Source: an uncultured Verrucomicrobia subdivision 3 bacterium
Lineage (GTDB): Bacteria; Verrucomicrobiota; Verrucomicrobiia; Limisphaerales; UBA11358
Length of the DNA stretch: 56,439 bases
Direction of reading: 5' to 3'
Assembly: GCA_903872345.1 (NCBI GenBank)
Contig: CAIQKM010000084.1
Coordinates: forward strand, 1-56,439
The position numbers and the translations under genes are program-made. A model generated the notes under the pieces. It saw only the letters and a program-made list of their open reading frames with translations, had not been told where the DNA came from and made no database searches. Positions 42,867 to 51,740 of this stretch are shown in pieces. Within the stretch, counting starts at the first letter, position 1. Each line of letters opens with the position of its first letter.

Positions 42867-43349
42867 ATGAAAACATGCGCCCATTGCGGGGTTCAGAATC
42901 CTGACGAGGCGGCGAGTTGTCAGACTTGCCACGCGGTCACGTTTGTCAGTGCGTTGCCGGAAGCCGGCGGCGGCCATATTATCTCGCCGGCTGAACAGCA
43001 GTTTTGGCGGGGAATCACGCATCGGCAATTTGCCGTGGTGCTGGTCCGGATGCAGGCGATCTGGTTTTTGTTTTATACGGTGTACGCCATGACGTCCCTG
43101 CCCTCCTATTTCCCGGATTTCCATGAGATTTTTGCCGCCAACCGGCTCCGGCCGGTCATGGATACGAGGGCTTTCATGGAGGTGCTCCGGATTGTCATGA
43201 ACCTGGCGGCCGGGCTGGCCTGCATTCAGTATGCCGACCGCATTGTCAGTTGGCTGGTCAGGGATATGGTTTCCAGCGGGCCGCCGAGCCCGCCGACGGA
43301 ACCGGTGTCCGGGGAAGCGGTAAGCTCTGCGAGTCGGAAGGAGCCGTAG
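42867..43349 (+). CDS. Zinc-ribbon membrane protein
   Basis: The protein has 160 residues. A Cys4 zinc ribbon opens the chain (CAHCGVQNPDEAASCQTCH, Cys4/7/18/21), followed by a linker and two hydrophobic helices (FAVVLVRMQAIWFLFYTVYAM and VLRIVMNLAAGLACIQYA). The C-terminus is Pro/Ser-rich. The ribbon resembles that of the divergent gene at 41052-42263, so the two may act together, but no function is known. A compound hairpin element lies on each side of this gene. Confidence 0.7.
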   Translation: MKTCAHCGVQNPDEAASCQTCHAVTFVSALPEAGGGHIISPAEQQFWRGITHRQFAVVLVRMQAIWFLFYTVYAMTSLPSYFPDFHEIFAANRLRPVMDTRAFMEVLRIVMNLAAGLACIQYADRIVSWLVRDMVSSGPPSPPTEPVSGEAVSSASRKEP

Positions 43350-43390
43350 TCGCGTTATCGCGGTTTTCGTCACGAATTGGCGTTTCGGAT

Positions 43391-43452
43391 GTTTGGAGTT
43401 CCGCCTTCAGGCGGCGGGGTGGCGGGGGCCGGCTGAAGCCGGAACTCCAAAC
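43391..43452. repeat. Palindromic element GTTTGGAGTTCCG...CGGAACTCCAAAC
   Basis: The 12-13-bp outer arms are exact inverted repeats. The inner hairpins are CCGCCTTCAGGCGG and CCGGCTGAAGCCGG. There is no T-run. Confidence 0.75.
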
Positions 43453-43496
43453 GGTGAAAGCATCCAATGCCCCGGTGGCGCCGGTTGCGCCACGTT

Positions 43497-45617
43497 TTAT
43501 TTTTCCAGCAGGGCGGCCAGATTTTTTGCCACCTGAAACGTGGCCAAACAAACCTGGGCGGTGGCGGGATCGTTGAGGCAGAGGAATCCTTCGCGGATGC
43601 GGGGGACGGGCTGGCCCTCGAATTGCAACGGGAATTGCCCGGTCATCCGCTGGGCGTAGGCGGTGAAGGTGGCGTCGCCGGTGGCGCGGAGGGCGGGGGG
43701 ATTCACGAGGCGGAACATCCCGTGGCTGCCCTGCCAGGTTTGGTGCATGAGTTCCACGAGCACGCGGCCCATGGTGTAGCGGGGATTGATTTCCACGATG
43801 GGTTTTAATCGCACCGCGCCGGCGGCATCGCGATAGACGAAGGCGTCAATGCCGATGGGGCCGAGGAAGTCCGCGTGGCGGAGTTCGCTTTCGAGGGCGC
43901 GGAACACTTCGGCATAAAAGGCGAGCAGTCGGTTGGAGATATCGGGCGGGCCGGGGAAGCGGGCGATCACGCGGGCGGGGATGCGTTTGTGATGATGCGG
44001 TTCGGCGAAGTTGGCCTGGAACTGGCCGCGTGCATCGTTGAGCAGGCCGGTGTAGCCGCGCAGTTTTAAGCCTTCGACAGTCATTTCCAACTGGATGGAG
44101 AAATCCAGTTCGCGCTCGAGCCAGGGTTCCACCACGAGCACGCGGTTTTGGGCGAAGGCATTGGCGAGCCAGCGTTGTTGCGTTTCGAGCATTGCCGGTT
44201 CAAAGAGGCGCATGGCATTGCTGCCGGCCACGCCGAGCGCGGCTTTGATGATGACGGGATGATGCCCCCGCGCGCGGATGCCGGCGATGGCGGCGAGCGC
44301 CGCCTCCATGGTGGTCACGGGCACGCCCACGACATTGTCCGGGCAGAGCCACGGGGCGGTTTGAATTTCCAGCGGGGCGCTGGCAAGGATGCGGCGGAGA
44401 AAATCGGCGCTCCAGGCTTTGGAGTAAAGTTCCGCAAGGCCGGGGTTGAACCGTTTGTCGGCGGCGCGCTTTTCGCCGGTGACGTTGCCGAATAGCGGCG
44501 CGAGCAGTTCGAGGCTGTCGGGTCCCCAGGCCCAGGGGCGGAGGCAGCCGAGCTTGCGCGTGGCGAGACTTTGCAGCGGCGCGCCGGTGGGGGCGAGTTC
44601 GACAAATTCGGGCAGATGAAAGCCGGCCTGCTTCAGGCTGCTCAGAAAAGTCACCGATGGCGCCTGCCGCACGAGCATGAGGTCGTCCTGCCGGCAGAGA
44701 AATTGCGGGAGGTTCTCGAGGTCGCGCGCGAGCTGCGCCTGGGGCTTGGTGGGGTTGAAGGTTTTGCCTTCGGCGATGCGGCCCTCGGCGAAGGGATTGA
44801 AAACGAAGACGCTCGGGGTGCGGCCCTTGGACTGCGAATAGACATCGAGCCGGGCGATGAACTCGGGTTCCAACCCGGCGGCGAGGCGGCCGGCGACATT
44901 GAGGGTAAAACCCTTGGCGCGCTGCGGTGAGAGGGGGAATTTCAGCACGCGGCAGAAGGCGTCCCAATCGCTCTCGGTGGGATTTTTCCAGCGGCGAAAC
45001 CATTTTAGGCCATAGGCCACGTGGCCGATTTCGTCGTGATAGATTTTATTCAGCAGGGCGGCGCTGGCGGCATCGCCGACCTGGGCAAAGTGGCCGCCGT
45101 AATGGCCGGCGAAATCGAGATTGGCCTGCTCGAAGGTGAGGCAGAGGCTGGAGACGTAATCAATGGGGCTCTCCATGCCGGAGACGGTGCGCCAGAAATA
45201 GCCGCTCACGGGCAGATCGCCCAGGGTGATGCCGCAGCCTTTCATGCGCTCCATATAGAGGCGGGTGTGTTCCTGCTCATCCTTGAGGGTGCGAAACACG
45301 CCTTTGCGAAACGCGGCGGGGGCGTCGGGAAAGCGGAGCAGCACGAGCGCCATGAGCTCGGTGGCGAGCAGTTCGTGATTGGCGAAGAAATGGAGCAGGC
45401 GGCCGCGGTTGTGTTCGCTTTCCAGTTCGCGGGTGCCGGGGAACTGGTCGCGGGCGGCGCCGGTGGCCTTGAATTCCAGGCCGCGCGGCCGGCCGGGGGC
45501 GGCGGGGGTGGCGAGCGCGGGGCCGGGGCAGTCGTCGGTGACGTCGCCGGGGTCGCGGAGTTTTTCCTCCAGCGACGTGGCGAACAGCACTTGTTCGGCA
45601 AAGGCGCGCAGTTCCAT
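43497..45617 (-). CDS. Ferritin-like DUF455 domain fused to ATP-grasp-like domain
   Basis: The ATG at 45617 (MELRAFAEQ) gives 706 residues. Residues ~70-240 form a DUF455 ferritin-like four-helix domain with carboxylate/His ligands: ANHELLATELMA, KDEQEHTRLYMERM, FEQANLDFAGHY and YHDEIGHVAYG, consistent with a di-metal centre. Residues ~300-640 contain an ATP-grasp-like core: PVIIKAALGVAGSNAMRL (Gly/Lys loop), VVEPWLERELDFSIQL and the Mg-binding end PIVEINPRYTMGRVL. The pairing suggests an oxygenase-like step next to an ATP-dependent ligation, for example on an amino-acid or peptide natural product; the substrate is unknown. The 147 bp beyond its stop, toward 43350, hold a repeat. Confidence 0.84.
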   Translation of the reverse strand: MELRAFAEQVLFATSLEEKLRDPGDVTDDCPGPALATPAAPGRPRGLEFKATGAARDQFPGTRELESEHNRGRLLHFFANHELLATELMALVLLRFPDAPAAFRKGVFRTLKDEQEHTRLYMERMKGCGITLGDLPVSGYFWRTVSGMESPIDYVSSLCLTFEQANLDFAGHYGGHFAQVGDAASAALLNKIYHDEIGHVAYGLKWFRRWKNPTESDWDAFCRVLKFPLSPQRAKGFTLNVAGRLAAGLEPEFIARLDVYSQSKGRTPSVFVFNPFAEGRIAEGKTFNPTKPQAQLARDLENLPQFLCRQDDLMLVRQAPSVTFLSSLKQAGFHLPEFVELAPTGAPLQSLATRKLGCLRPWAWGPDSLELLAPLFGNVTGEKRAADKRFNPGLAELYSKAWSADFLRRILASAPLEIQTAPWLCPDNVVGVPVTTMEAALAAIAGIRARGHHPVIIKAALGVAGSNAMRLFEPAMLETQQRWLANAFAQNRVLVVEPWLERELDFSIQLEMTVEGLKLRGYTGLLNDARGQFQANFAEPHHHKRIPARVIARFPGPPDISNRLLAFYAEVFRALESELRHADFLGPIGIDAFVYRDAAGAVRLKPIVEINPRYTMGRVLVELMHQTWQGSHGMFRLVNPPALRATGDATFTAYAQRMTGQFPLQFEGQPVPRIREGFLCLNDPATAQVCLATFQVAKNLAALLEK

Positions 45618-45718
45618 TGAGGGGGTAATGATGCCAGCTGGCGGGCGGATCGCCAATCTTCAATGCGGCCGGCGGAGCCATGATCTCTGCAAAATTCCCC
45701 CTTAAGACCTAACGAAGC

Positions 45719-45792
45719 GGTTCAACCACGAATTAACACGAAGGAACACGAATCAAGGCGCCGAACACGGCACGCGAGACGCGTGCGTTCCC
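45719..45792. repeat. CACGAAT repeat joined to CACGCGTCTCGCGTGCC repeat
   Basis: GGTTCAACCACGAATTAACACGAAGGAACACGAATCAA runs from 45719 to 45756 and joins directly to CGCCGAACACGGCACGCG and the rest of the element seen at 15895-15927 in reverse. The remaining sequence of the 45618-45981 gap shows nothing I can name. Confidence 0.7.
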
Positions 45793-45981
45793 ATGGGAAA
45801 ACGCCGCCCGCCAAATTGTTTGGTTAAGCTTCAGTTAAGCCGCAGTGCCCAAGTCCAAATAAGTGGTGGGCAATGACAGGATCTGAGACCAGCTTCGCGA
45901 CATGATTTCATGCGGTTTTGGCAGGTTTTAGCCGGGCGATCTGCGTTGTAACCATATTAATCAGTGTCCATTTGGGCCGGT

Positions 45982-47376
45982 ATGTGGTTTAATCAACCGG
46001 TGAATATCACGAATTTGAATCCCGATACCGACATTGGCGCCAGTGCCTGGCTCGTTGAAATCGACGGCCACCGCATTTTGCTGGATGCCGGGATGCACCC
46101 CAAGCGGGAGGGGCGGGATGCCTTGCCCCGGTACGGCAAGGCCGGCACCCATGATGTCGATGCCATCGCGATATCCCACTGCCATCACGATCATATCGGC
46201 AGCCTGCCCGTGGCCGTGCGGAGTTTTCCCCGGGCCCACGTGCTGATGACCGAACTGAGCTATCTCCTTGCCGAACGGGTGCTGCACAATTCCGTGAATG
46301 TCATGACCCGCCAGCGGGACGAACTGGGCATCCGGGAATATCCCCTTTACACGCACGACGAGCTGGACGACATCTCGCCCCTGTTCCAAGGTTTCAAGTA
46401 TAACCGGGAAATCGAATGGGCCGCCCACCATAAGACCCGGGCCGGTCAACCCTCGCCGACCCTGGAATTCTTTGACGCCGGCCACACGCTCGGCTCCGCC
46501 GGCATCCTGCTGCGCGGCAAAAAGGAGACGATGTTCTACACCGGCGATGTCTGTTTTCACGACCAGACCATCCTGAAGGCGGCGCGGTTTGAAGATGTGA
46601 AGGCCGATGTCATGATCATGGAAACCACGCGCGGCAACCGGGCCGTGCCGGCGGAGTTTTCCCGGGCCACCGAAGTGGACCGGCTGGTGGCCGCCATTCT
46701 GGCCGGCCAGAAGAAGAAGGGATCGGTGATGATTCCCTCGTTCGCGCTCGGCCGCACCCAGGAAATCCTGGCCATGCTCGCCCTGCTCATGCGCGAAGGC
46801 CGACTGAAGAAGCAGCCTATATATATTGGCGGGCTGGGCCGGGTTTTTACGGAAATTTACGATATCGAATCCCACCGCACCCACCGGCAGCACACGAATC
46901 TCCAGTTGAACGAGGCGCTGCAGCTCATTGTGCTGGAAAAGGGCGAGGCGGAGAAGATCAAGCTGACCGGCGGCAAAATCTTTGTAATCACGGCCGGCAT
47001 GATGAGCGAAAACACCGCCGCCCACGATCTGGCGCTGCGGATGATCGGCGACGAACGCCAGAGCATCTTCTTCGTCGGCTATGCCGACCCCGATTCACCC
47101 GCCGGCCGGCTCAAGGCGGCCCGCATGGGTGAAACGTTCGTGTTCAGCCCCAAGGGCGGGCGCGTGACCAAGAAGTGCGAGGTGCAGGATTTTGACCTGA
47201 CCGCCCATGCGAACCGGGGCGATCTCATGGAACTGGTCGGTCAGGTGGCCCCCCGCGCCATCCTGCTGGGCCATGGCGACGACGCCGCCCGCAACTGGTT
47301 TGCGGCGGAAATCAACGCGCGCTATCCCAAGATCAAGGTGATCCAGCCGCAGCCGGCCAAGCCGGTGACTGTTTGA
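45982..47376 (+). CDS. Metallo-beta-lactamase-fold nuclease with beta-CASP domain (CPSF-like)
   Basis: The ATG at 45982 (MWFNQPVNIT) is preferred; a GTG six codons earlier is possible, and neither has a good Shine-Dalgarno. The 464 residues contain the zinc motifs SHCHHDHIGSLPV, DAGHTLGSAG and YTGDVCFHD, then the beta-CASP features ETTRG, PSFALGRTQEIL, ITAGMMSENTAAHDLAL and AHANRGDL. These identify a bacterial/archaeal-type CPSF-73-like RNA endo/exonuclease rather than RNase J, which has a different C-terminal layout. The role is probably RNA processing or turnover. The stop codon is followed immediately by a MITE-like element. Confidence 0.88.
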   Translation: MWFNQPVNITNLNPDTDIGASAWLVEIDGHRILLDAGMHPKREGRDALPRYGKAGTHDVDAIAISHCHHDHIGSLPVAVRSFPRAHVLMTELSYLLAERVLHNSVNVMTRQRDELGIREYPLYTHDELDDISPLFQGFKYNREIEWAAHHKTRAGQPSPTLEFFDAGHTLGSAGILLRGKKETMFYTGDVCFHDQTILKAARFEDVKADVMIMETTRGNRAVPAEFSRATEVDRLVAAILAGQKKKGSVMIPSFALGRTQEILAMLALLMREGRLKKQPIYIGGLGRVFTEIYDIESHRTHRQHTNLQLNEALQLIVLEKGEAEKIKLTGGKIFVITAGMMSENTAAHDLALRMIGDERQSIFFVGYADPDSPAGRLKAARMGETFVFSPKGGRVTKKCEVQDFDLTAHANRGDLMELVGQVAPRAILLGHGDDAARNWFAAEINARYPKIKVIQPQPAKPVTV

Positions 47377-47558
47377 GGGCGTATCCTGACACTGCCCCCA
47401 AAGCAGGAGGGGCAATGCGCCCGGCCATCAGGTCGCGGGGCTGTGCGCCCCGCGCGTTTGGCCGGCCAAACGCGGGTTAAGCGAATGGTAACGCTGGTAA
47501 TTTGCAAGTTGCTGCGGGTCACAGACCCGCGCTCCGGGGGCAGTGGCAGGATTCGCCC
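47377..47558. mobile_element. MITE-like element with 22-bp terminal inverted repeats, copy 2
   Basis: The left end GGGCGTATCCTGACACTGCC (47377 on) pairs with the right end GGGGCAGTGGCAGGATTCGCCC (47537-47558). The interior holds GGGGCTGTGCGCCCC, TTTGGCCGGCCAAA and GCGGGTCACAGACCCGC, the last shared with 6101-6117. The termini match those of 28845-29006. No coding sequence inside. Confidence 0.72.
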
Positions 47559-47639
47559 GCGGTTTGAGCTTGGTGATAAAAAAGCTGGACAAACCGGTTT
47601 TTTACTTTGTTTTTGGCGGTAGAAACCCAAAAAAAACAG

Positions 47640-47668
47640 TTGTCACGGTCGGCCGGTTTTATTAGATT
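47640..47668 (+). promoter_or_regulatory. Candidate sigma70-type promoter of the porin gene
   Basis: TTGTCA (47640-47645) and TAGATT (47663-47668) are separated by 17 bp, in an AT-rich stretch 100 bp before the porin start. A strong GGAGGA (47758-47763) precedes the ATG by five bases. The match to consensus is partial (4/6 each). Confidence 0.4.
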
Positions 47669-47767
47669 TCATTCAATTGCACCACGTGGTGCCGGTGGGT
47701 AAACCTTCGGAACCGCGGCTGAGGCGCAAAAATCAAACCAACAAAAACAACAACATCGGAGGAACAG

Positions 47768-48892
47768 ATGAAGTTTAATCAATGGACATTGGGTCTCGCA
47801 GCGGTCGGGGCGGTCAGCCTCGCTTCCGTGGTGAGCGCAGACGAAGCAAAGGTGAGCCAGGTTCAAACCGCGCTCTCCAGCACCACCCTGAGCGGCTACG
47901 TTGACGTGGCGGCCCAGTATAACCTCGGCAATAACTCATATGCCGGAGCCATTGCTCCCGGCGTGAGCACAACCAAGATTGACTCGTTCAGCTTGAACGA
48001 TTTCGATGTTGCCCTGGATAAGCCCCAAGATGAATCTCCCTGGGCGTCCGGTTACCATGTCGATCTGAACTATGGTACCGATGCGATCAACGCGGGTCTG
48101 GGCCCGGTTCGTCAGGCCTATGTTGCTCTCCGTACGCCGATTGGCAACGGTATTGACTGGAAGGTTGGCGGTTTTGACAACATCATCGGTTACGAAGGTA
48201 ACACGGACGGTGGCAACCCCAACTATACCCGTTCCTACGGCTATCAAGTTGAACCGACCACCTACGTCGGCGCCTTGGCGAATTACAAGGTCAACAGCGT
48301 GATTGATGTTCAGGCCGGTTTGGCGAATTCTTACACCGCCTACAACAACGTCCAGAGCACCTCGGCCAAGACCTATCTCGCCGACGTTGCCTTTACCGCT
48401 CCGGATAGCTGGGGCTGGCTCAAGGGCGCCACGCTGAACGTGGGTGTCAATGAAGCTTTCAACGGCAACAACAAGACCGCGGGCACGTATATTACCGGCA
48501 ATTCCACCGCGAATTACTATGCCGGCTTGACCTTGCCCACGCCGATCACCGCCTTGAAGGTTGGTGCCGCGTTTGACTGGGTCAACTACGCCAATGCGTT
48601 TGGCACGCTCAACACCAAGGATAACAGTGTCTGGATTGGCGGCGTCTATGCCAGCTATCAGGCGACCGACAAACTCTCCCTCAACCTCCGCGGTGAGTAC
48701 GAGAAGTTTGACACCACCACCAGTAACCAGGGTGAAGAAGTCACCGCCACGGTGCAGTACAACCTGTGGGCCAATGTTATCAGCCGCGCTGAATTCCGTT
48801 GGGATCATGCCGCTCATGGCACCCAGTTCGGTTCCAACGACCAGAACGCGAATGCGTACTTGGTCGCGCTCAACTTGATCTATCAGTTCTAA
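47768..48892 (+). CDS. Outer-membrane beta-barrel porin, BBP2-like
   Basis: The protein has 374 residues with a signal peptide (MKFNQWTLGLAAVGAVSLAS, cleavage near VSA-DEA). The mature part begins with LSGYVDVAAQYN and shows alternating polar/hydrophobic strands with turn Asn/Gly/Asp, closing in LVALNLIYQF: the terminal Phe is the outer-membrane insertion signature. The pattern DVALDKPQDE..WASGYHVDLNYGTDA and YGYQVEPTTYVGALANYKV fits the putative BBP2/OmpL-like porin family common in Verrucomicrobiota. A strong ribosome binding site, AT-rich promoter region, own terminator and codon bias toward AAC/GGT/ACC suggest high expression as a major porin. Confidence 0.87.
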   Translation: MKFNQWTLGLAAVGAVSLASVVSADEAKVSQVQTALSSTTLSGYVDVAAQYNLGNNSYAGAIAPGVSTTKIDSFSLNDFDVALDKPQDESPWASGYHVDLNYGTDAINAGLGPVRQAYVALRTPIGNGIDWKVGGFDNIIGYEGNTDGGNPNYTRSYGYQVEPTTYVGALANYKVNSVIDVQAGLANSYTAYNNVQSTSAKTYLADVAFTAPDSWGWLKGATLNVGVNEAFNGNNKTAGTYITGNSTANYYAGLTLPTPITALKVGAAFDWVNYANAFGTLNTKDNSVWIGGVYASYQATDKLSLNLRGEYEKFDTTTSNQGEEVTATVQYNLWANVISRAEFRWDHAAHGTQFGSNDQNANAYLVALNLIYQF

Positions 48893-48910
48893 TCTAAATT
48901 AGAACCGCAG

Positions 48911-48948
48911 GCCCCTTCCGGTGAAAACTGGAAGGGGCTTTTTGTTTT
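48911..48948 (+). terminator. Rho-independent terminator of the porin gene
   Basis: GCCCCTTCC (48911-48919), a 10-base loop, and GGAAGGGGC (48930-48938) form a 9-bp GC-rich stem followed by TTTTTGTTTT. It lies 18 bases after the porin stop codon and before the metF start. Confidence 0.92.
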
Positions 48949-48981
48949 CCTTCGCCGCCGCTTGCGGCATAATCACGCCCC

Positions 48982-49878
48982 GTGAAATTCATCCGCGACA
49001 TTCTTGCCCGGCAGCAAAGCGCCGGTCGGCCGGCCGTCTCCTTTGAGTTCTTCCCCCCGAAGACACCGGAAGGGGATCGCGCCCTGCTGGAACGGCAGAT
49101 TCCCGTCTTGCTGGCCGCACAGCCGCACTTTTGCTCGGTCACCTACGGGGCCGGCGGCAGCACCCGGGAGAAAACGCAGTTGATCGTGGATGACATCCAG
49201 CAGCGGCATCATCTGCCCGCGCTGGCGCATCTCACCTGCGTGAACCATACCCGGGACGAGGTTCGCGCCCTGCTCGAAAAATTCCGCTCGCTCGGCTGCA
49301 AAAACATTCTCGCGCTGCGCGGGGATCCGCCCGGCGGCGGCGAATTCAAACCCACGCCCGGCGGCTTTGCCTACTCGGCGGAACTGGTGGCATTCATTCG
49401 CGAGCAGGGGGACTTTTCCATCGGCGTGGCGGGCTTTCCGGAAGGGCATGTGGCCAATCCGCACGGCAAGCTGGCGGACTGGCGGCACCTGAAAGAGAAG
49501 GTGGAAGCCGGGGCGGATTTTGTCATCACCCAGCTCTTTTTTGACAACGCCGACTTCTACGAATTCCGGGATCACCTTGCCGGCAAACTGGGCGTGAACG
49601 TGCCGATCATTCCCGGCGTGATCGCCATTGTGAGCGCTACGCAGATCACCAAGTTCACCCAGATGTGCGGCGCGAAAATTCCGCCCGCCCTGAAAACCCG
49701 GCTCGATGCGATCGGCGCGGATGACGAGGCGGCGTTGAAGTTCGGGATTGAATACGCCACCCACCAGTGCGAGCAACTGCTCCGCGCCGGCGTGCCCGGC
49801 CTGCATTTCTACACGCTGAACAAGGCTTACTCGACCATTGAGGTCTTGAAGAACTTGAAGCTGGCGGGAAATGCCTGA
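48982..49878 (+). CDS. metF: 5,10-Methylenetetrahydrofolate reductase
   Basis: This flavoenzyme reduces methylene-THF to methyl-THF for methionine synthesis. The 298 residues match bacterial MetF; the start is GTG at 48982, after the porin terminator. Family motifs seen are SFEFFPPKTPEG at the N-terminus, VTYGAGGSTRE, ILALRGDPP (the flavin/folate-contacting ALRGDP) and ITQLFFDNADFYEF, with GLHFYTLN near the end. All positions look intact. It stands alone on its strand; no SAM-responsive riboswitch is evident in the 88 bp upstream, most of which is the porin terminator. Confidence 0.96.
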   Translation: MKFIRDILARQQSAGRPAVSFEFFPPKTPEGDRALLERQIPVLLAAQPHFCSVTYGAGGSTREKTQLIVDDIQQRHHLPALAHLTCVNHTRDEVRALLEKFRSLGCKNILALRGDPPGGGEFKPTPGGFAYSAELVAFIREQGDFSIGVAGFPEGHVANPHGKLADWRHLKEKVEAGADFVITQLFFDNADFYEFRDHLAGKLGVNVPIIPGVIAIVSATQITKFTQMCGAKIPPALKTRLDAIGADDEAALKFGIEYATHQCEQLLRAGVPGLHFYTLNKAYSTIEVLKNLKLAGNA

Positions 49879-49889
49879 ATCCCCGACGC

Positions 49890-49918
49890 GGTTCAACCAC
49901 GGATGGACACGAATCAAG
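49890..49918. repeat. CACGAAT dispersed repeat, short copy
   Basis: GGTTCAACCACGGATGGACA followed by CGAATCAA; close to the copies at 16028 (minus) and 45719. Confidence 0.65.
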
Positions 49919-49972
49919 ATTATCCGGGTGGCAATCATCCATCGGAGCGGCGGACGGGGATAAGTATGTGAT

Positions 49973-50140
49973 AACGCTCGCCCTCATCCCGGCCTTCTCC
50001 CCCGGGGAGAAGGGGAAACGGTTGCCGCGTCTTTCGCGAATCAAGTCGCTGGATTGGTCGGACTGGCGGACGAATGATCAGAAAGTGTGTCCATGCAAAG
50101 CCCTCTCCTTGGGGAGAGGGTTGGGTGAGGGAGAGCAACA
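49973..50140. repeat. CTCTCC/GGAGAG hairpin element related to the 39.8-kb array
   Basis: Two hairpins, CCTTCTCCCC/GGGGAGAAGG (49993-50013) and CCCTCTCC-TT-GGGGAGAGGG (50101-50120), flank GCGAATCAAGTCGCTGGATT and CGGACGAAT. On the minus strand this centre matches the TTCGTCCGACGGTCCG...AATCCAGCGGCTTGATTCGC module of the array at ~39994-40033 and ~40386-40425. Confidence 0.68.
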
Positions 50141-50210
50141 AAACAAACTTTTCCAGCCGCTTCCCCGACCAGGAAAGCGCGCATTTGCCACCGCCCTCGA
50201 ACCGTCCGCC

Positions 50211-50336
50211 GTCCGGAGCGCCGGTTTGCAACCGGCTTTGGGCATCCGATCCGGCAAAACGGGTGGAAAGAAGCAACCGTGTGCGATGGGCGCAAGCCGG
50301 CAGCGGAGCGCAGACCATCCGCTCTGCGGGTTCCGG
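50211..50336. repeat. Compound palindromic element (CCGGAGCGCCGG), copy 2
   Basis: This aligns with 8976-9091: CGTCCGGAGCGCCGG, GCAACCGGC, CCGGCAAAACGGGTGGAAAG and AAGCAACCG. The right third has been replaced by a different hairpin (GCGGAGCGCAGACCATCCG/CTCTGCGGG). The remaining gap up to 50430 holds CGCGGAGCA-A-TGCTCCGCG (50401-50419), a perfect 9+1+9 palindrome. Confidence 0.72.
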
Positions 50337-50430
50337 TTTTAAGCAACCAAAGCGTGAGCGTGCCGGACGTCTGGTCGCGCCAGTTGGAGACGGGGCGACT
50401 CGCGGAGCAATGCTCCGCGCTCCGTTCCGT

Positions 50431-51540
50431 TTACTTCAGCTTTTCCGGATTCAGGCCCTGCAATTCCTTGGGCAGGAACTTGCCGTCCTGGCGGATGAGC
50501 TTGCCGTCGAACCAGATTTCGCCGCCGCCCCATTCCGGACGTTGGATCAATACCATGTCCCAGTGGATGGCGCTCTTGTTGCCGTTGCCGCAATCTTCAT
50601 AAGCTTGGCCCGGCGTGAAGTGCAGGGAGCCGGCGATCTTTTCATCAAACAGGATGTCGCACATCGGATTCAGAATGTAGGGATTGAAGCCGATCGCAAA
50701 TTCGCCGATGTAACGCGCGCCGGCATCCGTGTCCAGAATCTCATTCAGCCGTTTGGTGTTGTTGGATGAGGCGTTGACCACCTTGCCGTCCTTCAATTCC
50801 AGGCGCACGTTTTCAAATTTTGTTCCCGCATAGAGTGTCGGGGTGTTGAACTGGATGACGCCGTTGGCCGAGGTCTTCGTGGGGCAGGAGAACACTTCGC
50901 CATCCGGAATGTTGCGGGTGCCTTCGCACTTTTTGGCCCCGATACCTTTGATGCTGAAGGTCAGGTCCGTGCCCGGTCCCTTGAGGCGGACCTGGTCGGT
51001 CTTCCGCATGAGCTTTTCGAGCGGGATCATCGCCTTGGCCATCTTGGCGTAGTTCATGGTGCAGACGTCGAAGTAGAGATTCTCAAACGCCTCGGTGCTC
51101 ATGCCGGCGGCCTGGGCCATGCTGGGCGTGGGCCAGCGCAGCACCACCCAGCGGGTCTGGTTGACGCGGTAGTCCTGCACGGGTCGGAAGGTCTTGGAAT
51201 ACATCTGCATCACGCCGCTGGGGACGTCGGCGTTTTCGGTGATGTTGGCGCTGCCGCGCACGGCCACGTAGGCCTGCATCTTCTTCATCCGGAACATTTC
51301 CAGGTCGCGCACATCGGCGGCCTGCGCCTCGGTCATGCCGAGCAACTGTTCGCGGCCCACGCGGGTGTGCCGGGTTTCCACAAACGGCGTCGCCCCGGCG
51401 GCGCGCGCGGCACGGATGAGTTCGATGGTGAACTCATCGGGCACGTCAATCATGTCCAGCAGAATGCGGTCGCCCTTTTTGAGGGCCGTGGAATAGTTTG
51501 TGAGCAGTTGAGCCAGTTTGGTGTAACGCGGATCAGTCAT
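50431..51540 (-). CDS. M29-family aminopeptidase (AmpS/PepS-like)
   Basis: The protein has 369 residues, a typical M29 length. The presumptive two-metal ligands are present: [14 protein letters not shown] (Glu), [10 protein letters not shown] (Glu), [13 protein letters not shown] (His) and AIHWDMVL (His, Asp). M29 enzymes are cytoplasmic leucyl/broad aminopeptidases that recycle peptides. It lies 200 bp downstream of the membrane rhodanese gene on the same strand, with an inverted repeat in the gap, so it may or may not share transcription with the encapsulin genes. Confidence 0.92.
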   Translation of the reverse strand: MTDPRYTKLAQLLTNYSTALKKGDRILLDMIDVPDEFTIELIRAARAAGATPFVETRHTRVGREQLLGMTEAQAADVRDLEMFRMKKMQAYVAVRGSANITENADVPSGVMQMYSKTFRPVQDYRVNQTRWVVLRWPTPSMAQAAGMSTEAFENLYFDVCTMNYAKMAKAMIPLEKLMRKTDQVRLKGPGTDLTFSIKGIGAKKCEGTRNIPDGEVFSCPTKTSANGVIQFNTPTLYAGTKFENVRLELKDGKVVNASSNNTKRLNEILDTDAGARYIGEFAIGFNPYILNPMCDILFDEKIAGSLHFTPGQAYEDCGNGNKSAIHWDMVLIQRPEWGGGEIWFDGKLIRQDGKFLPKELQGLNPEKLK

Positions 51541-51660
51541 AAGTTTATGGCATCAAACTAAAGGGAAACCCGGCAATTGGCCATACCATAAACGGGGGGC
51601 GGCGGGGCAGGATGCGTCCCGGCAGTGGGGTTGAACTTCGCGCCGAACAGGCCGTTGAAG

Positions 51661-51733
51661 AAGAAGCAGCCGATGTGAGGCTCTCATTTTTGGAAAGACT
51701 TGTTTGTGAGCCTCCTCACGTCGGCTGCTACAT
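51661..51733. repeat. Inverted repeat GCAGCCGAYGTGAGG after the encapsulin operon
   Basis: GCAGCCGATGTGAGG (51666-51680) and CCTCACGTCGGCTGC (51714-51728) differ at one position; GGCTCTCA/TGTGAGCC continue the pairing inward around an AT-rich loop. It lies just past the rhodanese stop on the minus strand and may act as a terminator or mRNA end stabiliser, without a T-run. Confidence 0.65.
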
Positions 51734-51740
51734 CGCAAGC

